Positions 12,515 to 27,500 of a stretch of 64,000 nt of DNA are shown in pieces. The stretch is from Agelas oroides (Eukaryota > Porifera > Demospongiae > Agelasida > Agelasidae), in NCBI GenBank assembly GCA_949130485.1, contig OX422185.1:17735353-17799352 (forward strand), in the 5' to 3' direction. The translations under genes were made by a program, and so were the position numbers. The notes under the pieces were generated by a model. That model was not told the origin of the DNA. It did not search any database and saw nothing but the letters and a program-made list of their open reading frames with translations. Positions within the stretch are counted from its first letter, which is position 1, and each line of letters begins with the position of its first letter.

Positions 12515-15500
12515 GGGTGTATATGTGATAGAAATTGTATTCCTCTGTGTATTTAGACCACATGGCTAAGTACTTTATTATCCAGTTGATATTTCTACAA
12601 CAGTATTGTCCTATTCCCGTGCCGTGCAATATCACACGATATTGCACGGGTAGTTATTGCACGGGTAGTTATTGCACGGGCCCTGAGGCTATATATGCAC
12701 GATATCCTAGCAACCAGCGTGCGCTTTAATTAGAACCAGTGCGTTCGAACGGCGAGTTACTCGGGACTTTGTGGGAGAAGAGACACGACGCTGTTGTGGT
12801 AATGGATAATAAATACTTTATTACACTCGTTAGCGTGCATATCGCGGTTATTGCACTCGTGGGCTGCATTTTCACTCGCCGTGTATTGCTGCACTTCATA
12901 GATGCACGAATATCAGATGAGTATATGAGTCCTCCCCTCAGTAGTTTTGTGCCCAGGCACGAGACTACACCCTTAATGACAGTTCAGCAATACAGCACTT
13001 CAAATGAAGGGATCAAATGGCAAAGCTGTGAGATAAGGGACGAAAAACCTGTTGCCATGGTGATGGCTACCAAAAGCGACATTGATGCTGGGTAGCCATC
13101 ACTATGGTAACAGGTTTAATTTTGAGACGTACATCGAGGGGGGTCTAGGAGTGCATTACTTAGTTAACAAATATAGGAATGTTGGCTACCAGTTACGGCA
13201 GGTCTTTCTCTGTACACACTTCTCGCAGCTTTGCAGCTTACGTAATTGTTGAGAAACAGTTACCAAAAGCACTGGACTAACACACAGCTGAATAGTACTT
13301 TTAATGGCAATGTTTCAAATGGTCTGTGCAGCTCTTTGTAGATGAATGATTGATGAATGCAGCACACAACGTGTAGGTTGTCATCACTTGTAAGAACAAA
13401 TGAGTAAGAATGGAAGCACAAGGGGAGGCCTATTTTTAAGGGAGATGTGGTTCCTTGATTGTACATGGATAAGGACAACCTTATAAATTAGGACATTTGA
13501 ACAAATCCCTGCTCCTTGTGTTGTCCCCTTGCCCAGCTGGACACTTGTTTTTGTGTCTTCCTAGTATAGCTTAATCTCGTTCCCAGACCCCACCCTTTCA
13601 CGAAGAAAAACGGTCTGGTGAACCAAGTCAAATTTCTTGGGCACTTTTGCGACGGTGTCACCTAGCAACGTTCAAAACATTTTACGCCAAACCTGCTCAA
13701 AAAAGGTACAGATACCCAAGTAGAGATTTTAAAAATCTGTTGTAAGGGAAGTGCTATGTAATAATTACCAATCTCGCAATCTCATTGGTCCTCCTAGATT
13801 GAAGGTTTTAGTTGGTAAGGAAAAGAGTGTCACTTCAGAGGAATCTGGAAATCTAGAAATCTAGAGGCTATGGAGTGGCTCTCACAATGCTACCTAGATT
13901 TAGCAGACACAGGAGAGAAAGATCATGGGGATCTGGAAACTTAGATGCTATAAAATGACTTCAAGTTGACACCTAGATCAAAGTAGGCAAAATGAAAATT
14001 AGCAAAAACTGGAGTAACAGGGAATATACCGTAGTGATATCTGAGACATGTGCACTGAGTGATTCCATTGATAGCAGCCTTTCAACACATAGAAGTATTA
14101 TCATGCAACTTGCTTTTCATGTGTGCCAATAGGGAATAGCTATGATCTCACTATTGTAGTTGCGTATAGGCCTAGATATTATACAAAGTCACCCACTATG
14201 TCCTTTCAAGAGAAATTCCAATGTACACAATAAATCCATTTGTAGTGTCAGTTGCCTTGCATGTAATGACCAAGTCAACAAAAGGTCCCTAACTCAACAT
14301 TAATTTGGTAGTAGCTAATAGCCAACAAGAACTCCAAGATAAATTAGAAAGCAAATAAGTGAATATTAAGCCTTGGCAAATTATGCTAGCATAATTTTGA
14401 GAATAATAGGCATTACTTAAAAGCATAAGAGAAATTATGCTGGAATAATAGGTATAAATATCTAGACCTATGAGAGTAAGTTGCTATACCATATTTGTTC
14501 CCAGCTTGCCCAAATTTTTGAAGCTCACCCGATCACTGAAATTAACATAGTCCATGTGCATTCATTAGCTGTTGCAAAACTAGTACCTTTCCTTTATACT
14601 AGCATGGAAACCTTGTGACATATGTAGCCTCATTCCCAGGTTGGGGGCGTGAGAGCCTGGGAATGAGGCTAGTGATAGTTGTCCCTATTCTGTAATGCTA
14701 CAATACACTGTATATGCAAGAAAAATAATGCAACATTGAAAAACATAATTCAGAAGATAGGGTCACTTTAAAAGCATAAATCATGAGCAGAAGGGAATAG
14801 AATAATTTGTCAATAATTTGTCAAGGGATATTGTTTGAGACAGTTGTTCTTCTGGCATTGTGATAGAGTAACAAGATTTATACCAGACAAATTTTGATCG
14901 GCAATGTTAGCCTTGTTCCCAGGCCCCGCCCAGCTTTCCACTGATTGCAGTACGGCATGTGGGGGGGAACCTGGGAACGAGGCTAAGGCAATGTTTCGAC
15001 TGCTGTGTCACGATCTTTATGAGGTACCAATGAACACAATTTCATAGAAAATAAGTATAAACAGCGGTAAACAAAAACAGTCTTAATAACAGCGGTAGAC
15101 ACAAACAGTCTTAATAACAGCAGTAAACAAAAACAGTCTGTTTACAAGTGAATGGAATACTGAAGACGGCAGGAGGTCTTACATGATGATACTTGTGTAT
15201 GTACGCATGTACTGCAAGCAACGGAAAGCTGGGCAGGGTCTTAGAACGAGGCTATTGAGTATATATTATATTACTTAATTATGTATTTGTGTTCATGTGG
15301 CAGCTGCATTTGCGTATAATTACCATATTAGTTCATAGTACTTAATGTATTGGTGTATTGGTGTATATATGGCAGCTGTATTTGTGTTACCATATTAGTT
15401 AAGGTGGCGGGTAAGCTACCACACAAGCGCAATAATTGTTTCCGGTTTACACCCACCATTGTACAGCTGGTTTTTCTTTTTGAATGAAGCAAATCACTGT

Positions 15501-18500
15501 AGCAGCTGCTTCAGTAGCTTAATATCGAAGAGCTACCTAGCCGTACAGCCGTACTACAAGCGACAAAAGCATGAAGGAAACCCTGAGAAGTTTCTACGTC
15601 GTCGATCGCCGTACATCAATGGCCACACCCACCGAGAAGGCCAGCTGTACTTAATGTGCATATGTGGCAGCTGTATCTGTGCATGTACTGTGCAGCTGCA
15701 TTTATGTGTATGCAGCAGCTGTTTGTAGTGGTCACATAATTAGAGACAGCTATTCACAACTGTCAAAAGGAGGAATGCAACACTTACACTGAATGCATCA
15801 CTTCAAAGCTTAAAGACAGCAAACAACCTGAGTAATGGAGGAAGTCAGCCCTATTTGTGTTTATGTGGCAGCTGCATTTATGTATCTGAGTTACCATATT
15901 AGTTCATTTGTGCCTTACTTAATGTATTGGTGTATACGCAACAGCTGTATCTGTGCATGTGACTTGTACTGTGCAGTTGTATTTATGTAGCTGTTTGTAG
16001 TGGTCACATAATTAGAGACAACTACACACAAGAGCGCATAAGAACAGGCGGCTAGAGGAAGAGCGTGTAACTCCAATAGAAGCCCGTAGTCCGGTCAAAA
16101 TTATTGAACCATACTAAAAATAGAACACCCGGCACATGCTTAGCAACAATGCCTTACGTCTACACGTAGCTGCACAGTACGTGTTACTATTTTCAGTACG
16201 GTTCAATAATTCCGACCGGTTTCAAATTTACGGAGTTACATACTCTTCCTCTAGTCGCCCATTCTTATGCGCTCTTGCTACACCTAATAGCTAGCTTCAA
16301 AGACAGCAGACAACCTGAGTAATGGAGGAAGTCAGCCCTATTTGTGATCACACACCCCATAGTGGAAATTATGAGGTAGTTTACCTGCATCTGGGTGGGG
16401 TGGGAGGGTTTCATTAAAATTAAATACAGCTGCCACCTGACATACCACTTGGCTGCTTGCTGTAATAAATTATGAACAGCTAGCCTTAAATGGTGCCTAG
16501 CCATAGACCACACCTTAATACTTCCATTGAACCGTAGTTAGTTAGTAAACACTAAAAGTATACTAATTAAGGTTTTGTTGATTGTCAGCTGCTACTGGTA
16601 CCAGACGCATTTGTTAGGTTTATAAGTACCAAAATTGTTAAGTTTTAGATGTAGGTACCAAATGCATTTGTTAAGTTTTAGATGTACCAAATGCATTTGT
16701 TAAGTTCATAAGTACCAAATGCATTTGTTAAGTTCATAGGTACCAAATGCAGTTCATAGGTACCAAATGCAGTTTAGAGGTACCAAATGCATTCGTTAAG
16801 TTTAGAGGTACCAAATGCATTCGTTAAGTTTAGAGGTATCAAATGCATTTGTTAAGTTTTAGATGTAGGTACCAAATGCATTTGTTAAGTTTTAGATGTA
16901 GGTACCAATACATTTGTTAAGTTCATAAGTACCAAATGCATTTGTTAAGTTCATAGGTACCAAATGCATTTTGTTAAGTTTTAGAGGTGTCAATAGCAGG
17001 TACTGCTTTTACCAATTATGACTGTGAATGATAAAATTGGTAAATTTAGTACTTGCAGATTGCAGGACTTCATTAACTATAATATAAACACACTTATGAA
17101 GGCTGTTTACTTTTTCAAGAGCTACTAATTAGTGCTTTAAAGTTCTTGTTAATGATCAACTGCTATTGAGCACCTTCCTCCCCCACAATACCCTCAATGG
17201 ACTGTGGCCTTTCCCCTCTATTGATAACTTGACCAGTGAGCCAGGTCAGGTGAGTGTAATTAATGCTTAGAAATACTTGTATGAAAGACCCCCTTTGAAG
17301 AGGGTGGGGCTAGGGACTGTACCTCAAAATTCATTAGTTAATACTGCCTACTATAATGTTATTCAGGACATATATAACCCGTTACCTAGGCAACATATAA
17401 GAATGTTGCTCATATCTCTCTTGTACAGTGATGTTGCCTAGGTAACAGGTTATATAATAGTTAAATCCCTCCCTGGGGTGTGGTCTTGCATATTGGTGTC
17501 GGGCTACGCCCGACACCAATGTGTAAAACGACCACCCCCCAGGGAGGGATTTAACTATTACATATATAGTCCAAAATATATGTAATTAATATCAGTGGTG
17601 AATGCATTGCCTTTGGCTTCTGTTTAGTATAGCATAGTTACCACATTTCACTTACAAAAAAAAACAAACTCACACATTACTATACATTAATGGCTTCCAT
17701 ATATGAAAGTAGCTACCTTTTTTTTACACTGTTCCAATATCATATTGATGTGCAAGAACGTATTGACATGCCCCCTGCATTAATTGGATTCATGAACTTT
17801 TTCTAATCTTAGTCGCAACGTCAAGACGCTTCTTGCTGGTTGAATAACATTTGTGCCTTATGAATATTTTTTGTGAACAGCATGGTGGTGAATTCAGTGT
17901 TATGTAGAATTACACACTAACCGCACACAGACAAGAGAATGTACACTTATTAACAGCTTCACACACATAATGTTCGTAGAGTATTCATAATTCCCAGAAC
18001 TTTTTTCGCCTCACGCTATTTAGGGCATTAATCCCCAGTACCACAGTAAACTGTGCTATTGCCTATACCAGTTCTTAAATGCACAATGGATTCTGCAAGG
18101 TATTAAATATACCTTATTATTATCCAGTTGGTATTTCTACAACAGTATTTTCCTATTCCCGTGCCGTGCAATATCACACGATATTGCACGGGTAGTTATT
18201 GCACGGGTAGTTATTGCACGGGCCCTGGGGCTATATATGCGCAGTATCCTAGCAACCAGCGTGCGCTTTAATTAGAACCAGTGCGTTCGAACGGCGAGTT
18301 ACTCGGGACTTTGTGTGAGAAGGGACAAGACGCTGTTGTGGTAATGGATAATAAATACTTTATTACACTCGTTAGCGTGCATATCACGGTTATTGCACTC
18401 ATGGGCTGCATTTTCACTTGCCTTCGGCTCGTGAAAATACCACGCCCACTCGTGCAATAACTCGCGATATTGCACGCTAACTCGTGTAATAAGGTATATT

Positions 18501-21500
18501 TACACGAGTTAGCGTGCAATAACCGCGATATGCAAGCTAACGAGTGTAATAAAATGTTTATTATCCATTACCACAACAGCGTCGTGTCTCTACTCACACA
18601 AAGAACCAAGTAACTCGCTGTTCGAACACAATGGTTCTAATTAAAGCACATCATGGTTGCTAGGATACCACGTAGTTCCAGGCCGTGCAATAACACCCGT
18701 GCAATAACACCCGTGAAATATCGTGTGATATTGCACGGCACGGGAATAGGAAAATACTGTTGTAGAAATATGAACTGGATAATAAAAACCAGTATTTCGC
18801 ATGGTCAACATAATTCGTATTATTACCTGCGCAGGGCATATCAATACAATGTCAGGACAGTAAGTATTGCTTACATGTACAAGAAATGTAGCTACTTCCA
18901 TATATGGAAGCCATTAATGTTGCATTTCTTAGATTGTGCAAGGTATTGCAATTCGCTTCTGCGTGGGGAAATTAGCCGCTTCCCATATACTTTTAACTTC
19001 ACTTTGCTACTCATCTTGCGATGATTACGATAATTTCGGTGCTTCCACGGGTGTTTACGGTAATCTGAGAGCGGAAAAGGTATCCCAGTATTAACTAGAT
19101 AAGATCTTTCCTACTTCTGTAATTACAATAGCATGCACAACAATCCAATTATGCATACCATCAAATACGATATTACATTATTTGAACAAGGAAAGGACGG
19201 GGGTTTCCAGCACAATACATAATTTACACTAAGACTTGTAGTACTGCAAGAGTGCGTAGGAAAGGGGGGCTAGAGTAAGAGCGTGTAACTCCATTAGAAG
19301 TCGCAAACTGTACTAAAAATAGAACACCTGGTCACGTGCTGTAGCAACAATGGCTTCTGTTACGTAGCATGTGCAGTATGTGCGACTATTTCTAGTACTG
19401 GTGGTAAATTCTGCCCATTCTCAAATTTTACGGAGTTACATACTCTTACTCCAGTCACCTGTTCTTTCCTTATTGCACTACTGTTTAGGGGGTCCCTCGG
19501 CTTTTCCCCCAGCTTGGTGGTACCATAATTGGGGCGAGCCTGAGCAAGCCCCACACTAGCGTGACTGCATTGCGCACGCGTGTGTGTATGTTTGCTTGCT
19601 TGGACCGACCACTTACCGTAAATTTGAAATGAGCGCATTCAAATATTTCACGAAGATCGTCGTGCGTGAAGCATGTGAAGGCCAGTGGAAGGCTACTGTC
19701 AGAGTGCAGTGTCGGGGACCCGGAGCGAAGACGACTGAAGTTGAAGCACGCGTGGCACTGGTTTGTGCTTCTACCGACGACAGCAGGCCGCTCACAGGCG
19801 GTACAAATTTAATATGGACGGTGGTTGACTGCTGGGGTCAGCGCTTCAGGTAGCGGGCCATGCATAAACGGCACTCATAAACGCCAGAAATTTAGCTCAT
19901 GATTTCGGTGTAAAGCTTAGTCCATGCATGTGTAGCCACGTTAGCTGCCCTGGCTGGAGAAATGGCTGGCATATGTGATACTTATATTTATCTCTGGTGA
20001 AGACTTAGCTACTTATAAATTTAGCTTAACAGTCGACAGTGACAAATCCTGCTGTGTGCCATGGTAAAGTAGTAAATCAGCAGTTTGCTGCTTGCTCAGG
20101 CTCGCCCCATGATGATGAATCATCTCACTAGTGTAGATGTAAAATGACGAAAATCTGGGGAAAAGTCTGGATTTTTTTCCTGGGGGATGTAGATGCGTGC
20201 ATGGGTGCATGCGTGTGCTGGTGCACCCGCTAGGGTTTCGTAGATTTTAATAAAATTCTGGACATATTTAAGGACAAGAATCATCAGATTCAGCTAAAAT
20301 GCTGTACTTTGTTATTGTGTTGTATACTCTATTGTAGCTGTTGAGGCTATTATGACATCATAATTTAAGAATTTAAAAACATTTCTGGGGAGGGGAGGGA
20401 GAAATCCCAGTGCCCCCCTCCCCCTCTCTGACAACAACTTACACTTTCTTTTCATGCAGATTCATGTCAGCATATGTTGCAATCCTGGGTAAAAATATTT
20501 CCGTTGCATATTTAGATCACGTTGCTGTATTTGAAGCTCTATAGTGCAAACTTCCACTAAGGCGGGGCTCATACGCGCTGTGTGGGTACGTGAATACCTG
20601 ATCAATTTATGCAGCATGTATGGGCCCCACCCATAGTGGAAGTTCTGTGCTACAGCGCTTTGAATGCAGTAACACAACTGAAATTTGTGACAGACTGAAC
20701 GATGTTTGATTTGGCTGCCACATAGTTATTTGTTTTAATGAACGATGTTTGATTTGGCTGCCACATAGTTAATAATCCATATAATATTTATGTCACATCT
20801 GATTCCTTCCTTAAACCTTAGTCTCGTGCACAGACCCCACCCAGCTCACGCGAGGAGAAGGGGGTCTGGTGTCACAAGTCCAAATCCTTGGGCTTGCTCT
20901 ATCAAATTGCAGAGCGGCGTTTGTTGCCATAATGCGGAAGCGAGAATAAGTACCTCTACCAATTTGTAATTCTACACCAACAATTACAAGGCTTCAACAC
21001 TTTTGCGGATTCAGGCTTGTGTCACCAGACCCTTTCCTCCCCAAGAGTGCTGGATCTGGGCACTGGGCACCTAGTCTCGCGACCAGCCGGAAAAGCCTAC
21101 GGAAAATCCGTCTGGTAACGTAAGGCAATATTCTGGGGCTTTTCTACTTACGACGGAGTTATTTGAATGTGCCAATCAAATTGTAGCATGTCCAATTACT
21201 CGGGCGGCCCACTGGCGAACTAGCGCTTGTGCGGATGCTAATTGGTGATAATTAAGCCATTTAGAGGCGAGAACTTCCATATATGGTCAGCGCCGGCCAC
21301 ATTCAAACCCTGCTGACGTGTGCAAAAGCCCCAGAATCTTGCCTTACGTTACCAGACGGATTTTCCGTAGGTTTTTCAGCTGGTCACGAGACTACTGGGC
21401 ACCAGACTACTTGAACCCTGAGGGTGAATAAGTGAACCATTAGGTAAACTAATACTGAACTCTCAAGTGCCTGGGGTGCAGTTTAGACTAGTCATAATGT

Positions 21501-24500
21501 CTGGTTTCCTCCAATATCAACAGACAAACACAAATTATGTCACTATGATGTAATGCATGACAAGAAACACTATACAGACAGGAAAGTATGTAGTTTATAC
21601 CATTATGCAATAATGAAAATGTCACATGATTAGAATTGGGAGTATCGCAAGAAATTGGACTTATATTGCAATGAAATGTCAAGTACTCCTTTTTGAGTGA
21701 AACTTTAGTTGATAGTTCTAGAGGAAACAGCAGATAGTTGCCACCTAGGTTCCCTAGGACATTCGAGCTATGACCACTGGGACAAACCCTCTCTATATAC
21801 TGCTTTGATGACATATAGCTATTGTTTACCTGATAAGCACCATTAATGAGATTATGCAATAGCATGATGACACCAAGAATTATGGCTATTGCAAGAAATT
21901 CATGATATTGCAACTATCTGGTATTGCATCATACCACAGTTAACCCTTATGACACCACACTTTAACCCTTGCAAAACCAGGTTAACCCTTGTGACACCCT
22001 TGTGACACCAGAGGTTAACCCTTGTAACACCAGAGGTTAATCTCCTCCTCCTCTCTACACCTGACTGCATTTCTACCTCATGATCATGCACGTGTGCCGC
22101 TGTAGATTGCATTCCTGAGCGTTACAGATAAAACTAAGATTTAACCCTGCACGATTAATTGCCTCGCTTTCCACTCAGCAATCATGGTTTCTATTGTAAT
22201 CCCAATCTTTTCCTCGTTTTGAATCACCTTTGATGGCAAGCAGAATTTGATTGGCTTCAAGAAAGAAGGAGAGTTAAGGTTACGGGATACAGTTTGCTCA
22301 TTAATATTCATGAGAAAATATTACCTTCCTTTTCTCCGTGCAGGAACCAGTTACAGCACGCAATAGAAGCGACATATACCTTTTAACCAGTATAGTATTA
22401 ATTCTTATGTACAACGTACTAAGGCGAGCGGCGACGACAAAGTTTGTGACTTTTGGCGTCAGATTTTGTCTTCAGAGAGGATTGCAGGTACAACTTTGCA
22501 ACACCTACGGGTAATACTCAACTTAATTGAGGGCGGCTCGGAGCAACTTCGTTGCTGTGTGCCAGGGGAAGCGAGTGACACGCGTTTCTATCCGAAACCC
22601 AGGTGGTTTTCGACCGACCAAGCAACTAAATCTAGGCGTATATCAAAAACAGTAAGTTGTCTCGGCGAAAACTCTTCGAGCCGCCCTGCGCCTGTCTTCG
22701 TAGAATTTGAATACAGTGTAATATACGGTAAGATGTTCTTCCAACAGGAAATAACTGACGTCGAAGTCAGTACTTCGTATGCGGACGGTTAACCGCAGGC
22801 ACTGCTATCAAGTTGCCTGCTCCGCCCACCCAACCAGCACAGCTAATGCAACTTTTTAGCGGTAAAGTTAAATTAACACATGCATGGCTGGATCCTGCAC
22901 GAAGGAAAGGAAGGTAATATTTTCATGAATATTAATGAGCAAACTGTATCCAGCAACCTTAAGGTTACGATGAACAACCTGTCCTATCTCAGAATTCAAT
23001 AAATGCGCTTGAATGTCAGCGTTATAACTCGAGAGTGCTTGGAGGTATTTTAGCGCTTCAAAAGCCTATGGAGATACCGAAGACAAGGCTATACACAATG
23101 CTCTTTTGGTCATAGCAGCTCTAGCAGCTTATAATCCACACCATCCAGAACAAAGCCTTCACATAAACTCTCTTGCGTCAAATATCTACTTACTGACGGC
23201 CCTCAAACTCACCGTTTTCGGTTACTAGTCTCCTAGCACAAGTATCTAGGTCAAGTCGATGGCAATTTTCAAGCAGCGCTCGAAATGTAGGCGCTACATA
23301 AAATTTTGAGTAGCATTCTTCGTAAACCACGACCGAAAAAGCCATTTTCTGATGGTTTGTCCACAACTTTTTTGGCAAAACTTGACGAGTCGACCTCGAA
23401 AATTTTGTACGGAAGGCCATTGAGCTGTTATCTTCCGCAGAAAATAGAAGTAGTTCGCTAAAATTGACGCAAAGTTAGTAACGGTAGGAATGCATTCGGA
23501 CTTTGCGGTATACGTCATGAATATAATTATAAATAAGCGCGCGCACAGCTCGTTCATCGTAACCTTAACGCGAGCAGCTTTAGTTAATGGACATTTTAAT
23601 ATTTTAGTGTCATAATGTGTGACGATTATAATTGCTCAGAGCAAGTTTTCAAAAATGAAAATGACAATAATTGCACAAGCCGTTTCTACCTTCAAGGAGC
23701 TTTTAGCTACCATGTGGATAAAGTTTGAAGGTAGAAACTCTTTGTACAGTTTTAATTTTAATTTTTGAAAATTACCGTATAGGCAGAAATATTGGCGGTC
23801 TTTAAATTTGGCAGTTTGCCCCCAAACCGAGAGTAATAAATATTGGCGGAATTTAAATTTGGCAGTGGCACCTCACAGCATGTTATGTCGTGTTTATCAG
23901 TGAGTGTTGCCGTCCTCTTGCTTTTGGTACTTGAAAAAAGCCGTGAGTGCGCAAATTTACAAGAAATAAAACTGGCAGTGTGCTAGTGCCGAGCTAGCGA
24001 TATGCACAGCTCGCGTAGAGGGGCGCCGGGCGGGGCCAAGAGCGCTACTGCATGCATTACGTCATTATGCGTTGCTGGCGAAAATAATATTGGCGGATTT
24101 TAATTTGGCAGTTTCAACCCCGACCGCCAAACTGCCAAATTTAATTCCTCGTCAAAGTTTCCGGCTATATGGTATCACCTCTGTTATGACGCTAAAATAC
24201 TAAAACGTTAACTAAAGTTGCTGGCATTAACTCTCCTTGAAGCCAATCAAATTCTGCTTGCCATCAAAGGTGATTCAAAACGAGGAAAATATTGGGATTA
24301 CAATAGAAACCATGATTATATACGTATGGTATGCGTCGTAAAATGACATTCTCGTTCAGATTTTCCCTTGTGGTACAGTTTTGCCACAAATTGGAAGGCT
24401 TCATTTGCAAAGCAGATGGCTTTTCCAAAGTGCATGGAGTGGAAGGCTTCTTACAAAGCTGCACAAGGCCTCGTACAATCATCTAGGGTTTCATACAGAG

Positions 24501-27500
24501 GGGGAGGGAGGGGTGGGCACTGGGATTCCCCACCCAGAAGTTGAAAAATTATGATGTCATAATTGCCTCAACAGCTACAATAGGGTATACAATAATAAAG
24601 TACAGCATAACTATTATAGCTGAATCTGGTGATTCTTGTCCTTAAATATGTCCAGAGTTTCATTAAAACCCTAGCGGGTGCACGACACATACATGCACCC
24701 TTTGCATGCATCTACGAGTTTATTGCCGTCTGTATTGTTACGAGTGTGCAGCACAAGTAACAATACAGACGGCAACAAACGAGTGAGCTTATTTGATACC
24801 ATGGTGATAATGATTTTATCATACGAACCTCAACTCAATTTCATTGCATGTTTAGACGCAGAGCGCGTAACTTGCAGTACCTGATACGCATTCTCACGTG
24901 ACTTGTAATAAAAAATACGGCTTTTTATAAACTGCGCGCAGATTGACTCCCATACATTCGCATGCGTTAGGCGTATGATAAACATATTCATAGTAGGTAG
25001 AAGCCTCTCAAGAGTATGTAGATATCATGAACAATCAACGAACCACATCTCCCAACAAATATAGGCCTGAATGCAGTTATTAAGTTATTCATTACGATAT
25101 CCAATTGCTGAGGGGGGATTTTCTTGTGAGTGCTCAAAGTTGTAATTGTGTAAGCAACCAATGAAATTTGATATCTGATAGAGTAAGACAACAGCTGTAC
25201 TATGGATTGTAAACCAATTTGTGCTAGCCATGCTCCTGGACCTCCCCCATTTTTGCTTTTTTTTTTTGTTTGTGTTCACAAAGGCCGCTCTTCTGCTAGT
25301 CTTGTGCCCAGCCTGCGCACGCTTGCTGGTGAGAAACGGTCTGGTGAACGAAGTTGAATTTCTTGGGCTTATTCCCAAAAAGGGGTAAGGACCAATGAGA
25401 TTGCGAGATCAGTAATTATTACGCAGCACTTCCCTTACAGCAGTAAAATTTTGTACCTCTACTCAAGTAACTGTACCTTTTTTGAGCGGGTTTGGTGTAT
25501 AATGTTTGGAACGTTGCTAGGTGACATTGTCGCAAAACGTGTGCGCTACCCCAAGAAATTCAACTTGGTTCATCAGACCGTTTTTCTTCGTCTGTGGACG
25601 TCCCTACTCTTTGGCCTCTGTGCATTATTGTGGATGCAAACGAAAAGGGTAAAAACGATTTGGACTTGTGACACCAGACCCTTCTCCTCGCGTGAGCTGG
25701 GGTCTGGGCACGAGACTACCCCATAACAATGAAACAGAGATCAGCTGAATGCTGTTAAGGGGTAGCTACTGGCTACCAGCATTGGGCAATATGATGTCAT
25801 AAATTAACAGAAAGTGCCTACAGTGAATGATGTTATACTAGTGGCAAATGATGTCATAATTACTTGGCATGTTACACCACCAAAATGTCACACACTGCCG
25901 TATGATGTCACACCCTGCCATATGATGTTATACTAGCGGCAAATGATGTCATAATTACTTGACAAATATCTCTTCCTGTACTACCAAAATGTCACACACT
26001 GCCATATGATGTCATAAGTCATGAATATTGTCAAACTACCACACAGGAAGTTACATCTGGGTCAGCTCAGTGTTGGTCAGAGAAGTACCAGCCTCGTTCT
26101 CATATACTCGAAAAAATGGGAAAGAGCACCTGGTATACACTGTTTGCACATACGTAACCTTGGTAACCAACATACAGGAGGAAGTCACTTATCCAAACAC
26201 ATGGACCGTAGTGTGTTCAGATAACTGAAATGCTCAGAAACAATATGCTACGACTATTTGAGACTTTCAAAAGTGATTATTACCGTATAGAGCTGAATTT
26301 TCAGGGTATAAATTTTCACGGAAAGCGGTTTTTGGAAATTTAGTTGAAATAATTACGTGAATTTGCCCAAACCACACTGTTTTCAGCTACGTAATGAACT
26401 GAAGAGAAGGTTATCTATTACCAACTTGAGCTCAGAAAATAACTTGCCGACGTTTCGACTGAATGCTCCAGTCGTCATCAGGGGCAATAGATAACCTTCT
26501 CCTCATTTATGCAGAAGCCAACTGAGAAGCCACTGAAAGTTTACGTAATGGACTATAGGCGAGGCATACAAAGACTGGTTCTATATAGCAAGCACCGTTA
26601 AACCATTGTCTGTTTGAGCTCGCGGCTGTCAGCAAAGCAATGCCTACCTTCGTAGGTACATTCATACCATTGCTCCAGGTTGCTACAATGTAGCCACTTC
26701 ATTTTTCACAGCAAGTGAAGGTAGCTATTTATTTTGATAGTGTTCCTGCGGATCCGGCAGCTTAGACCAACTTGAGACCGCCAAATATGGTTATTAGTAG
26801 CCTATTGGTTAAAGCACTGGACTGCGGATCGAACGGTCCAGCGTTCCAGTCCCACTAGCAGCAGAGATTTATTTCTCTTCTGGGTGCACTCATCCCTACT
26901 TCAAAAATTGAGTAGAAGGCTTTCCTTCGCGTCCTTCGGAGGGGACGTTAAGCTGTCGGTCCCGGGGAACCCCTTAAAATTAGCCTAAGTGCTATTGGGG
27001 ATTTCCCCGTTAACTGGGTCATCCCAGGTAAACCATAACAAGTTTTTCGCAGCAGATATCGCAAGTGAAGGTAGCTATTTTATTTGATAGTGTTCCTGCG
27101 AATCCAGCAGCTTAGAGCTGCTTGAGACTGCCAAATATGGTTATTAGTACAGAAATGATCTTGGGCACTAATCAGTCTACACGCAGACCTCAGCCTTCTC
27201 ATATAGTTTATTCTACCTCCAAAATCAGATTAATAATTACAAGCAGACAACTAAAAGTACAGTTTGTGTAAACTATGATTACACAACCGGTTGCAATACA
27301 GCTGTAATTCAGTTTTGCGGCAACAAGTCCGCGAAATTCCCGGGAAAATCCTGGCACATTACTGAACAGTTTTACGATTTTGCTCAGCCATAACTTGCTT
27401 TGTACTGCTAGTAGCACTTAGTTATACGAATAGCGTGCAGTCAAAGTGATGACAAACGTGTACAGAAATTTACGGAGTTTTTCGACGTTCTGCCCCTATT

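Larger units (their letters stand above)
22180..24317. mobile_element. Outer inverted-repeat element hosting three others
   Basis: The left arm 22180-22276 (AAAATTCTGCTTGCCATC in reverse) matches the right arm 24228-24317. The interior is entirely three further elements: 22276-22970, 22971-23566 and 23575-24222. Confidence 0.7.
26283..27160. mobile_element. F10 element interrupted by F11 and a SINE
   Basis: Starts ACCGTATAGAGCTGAATTTT like other F10 copies. The body (GTAATGGACTATAGGCGAGG, then GAGCTCGCGGCTGTCAGCA) matches 45780-45880. F11 is inserted at about 26401-26505 and a SINE at about 26796-27055. The far terminus is not found. Confidence 0.55.

Noticed and set aside
12147-12647. 166-codon minus frame with [11 protein letters not shown] repeats
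   Set aside because: Translation of the (GATA)n microsatellite. The true exon downstream uses another frame.
21811-21913. Minus-strand hydrophobic stretch ([21 protein letters not shown]) with a gtaaac donor, considered as exon 2 of the membrane gene
   Set aside because: Poor acceptor and wrong length. The 48-nt exon at 33026-33073 fits in sequence, phase and order.
27219-27252. Hydrophobic 34-nt stretch ([11 protein letters not shown]) between ag and gt
   Set aside because: Length breaks the frame and it lies inside a 947-bp transposon.
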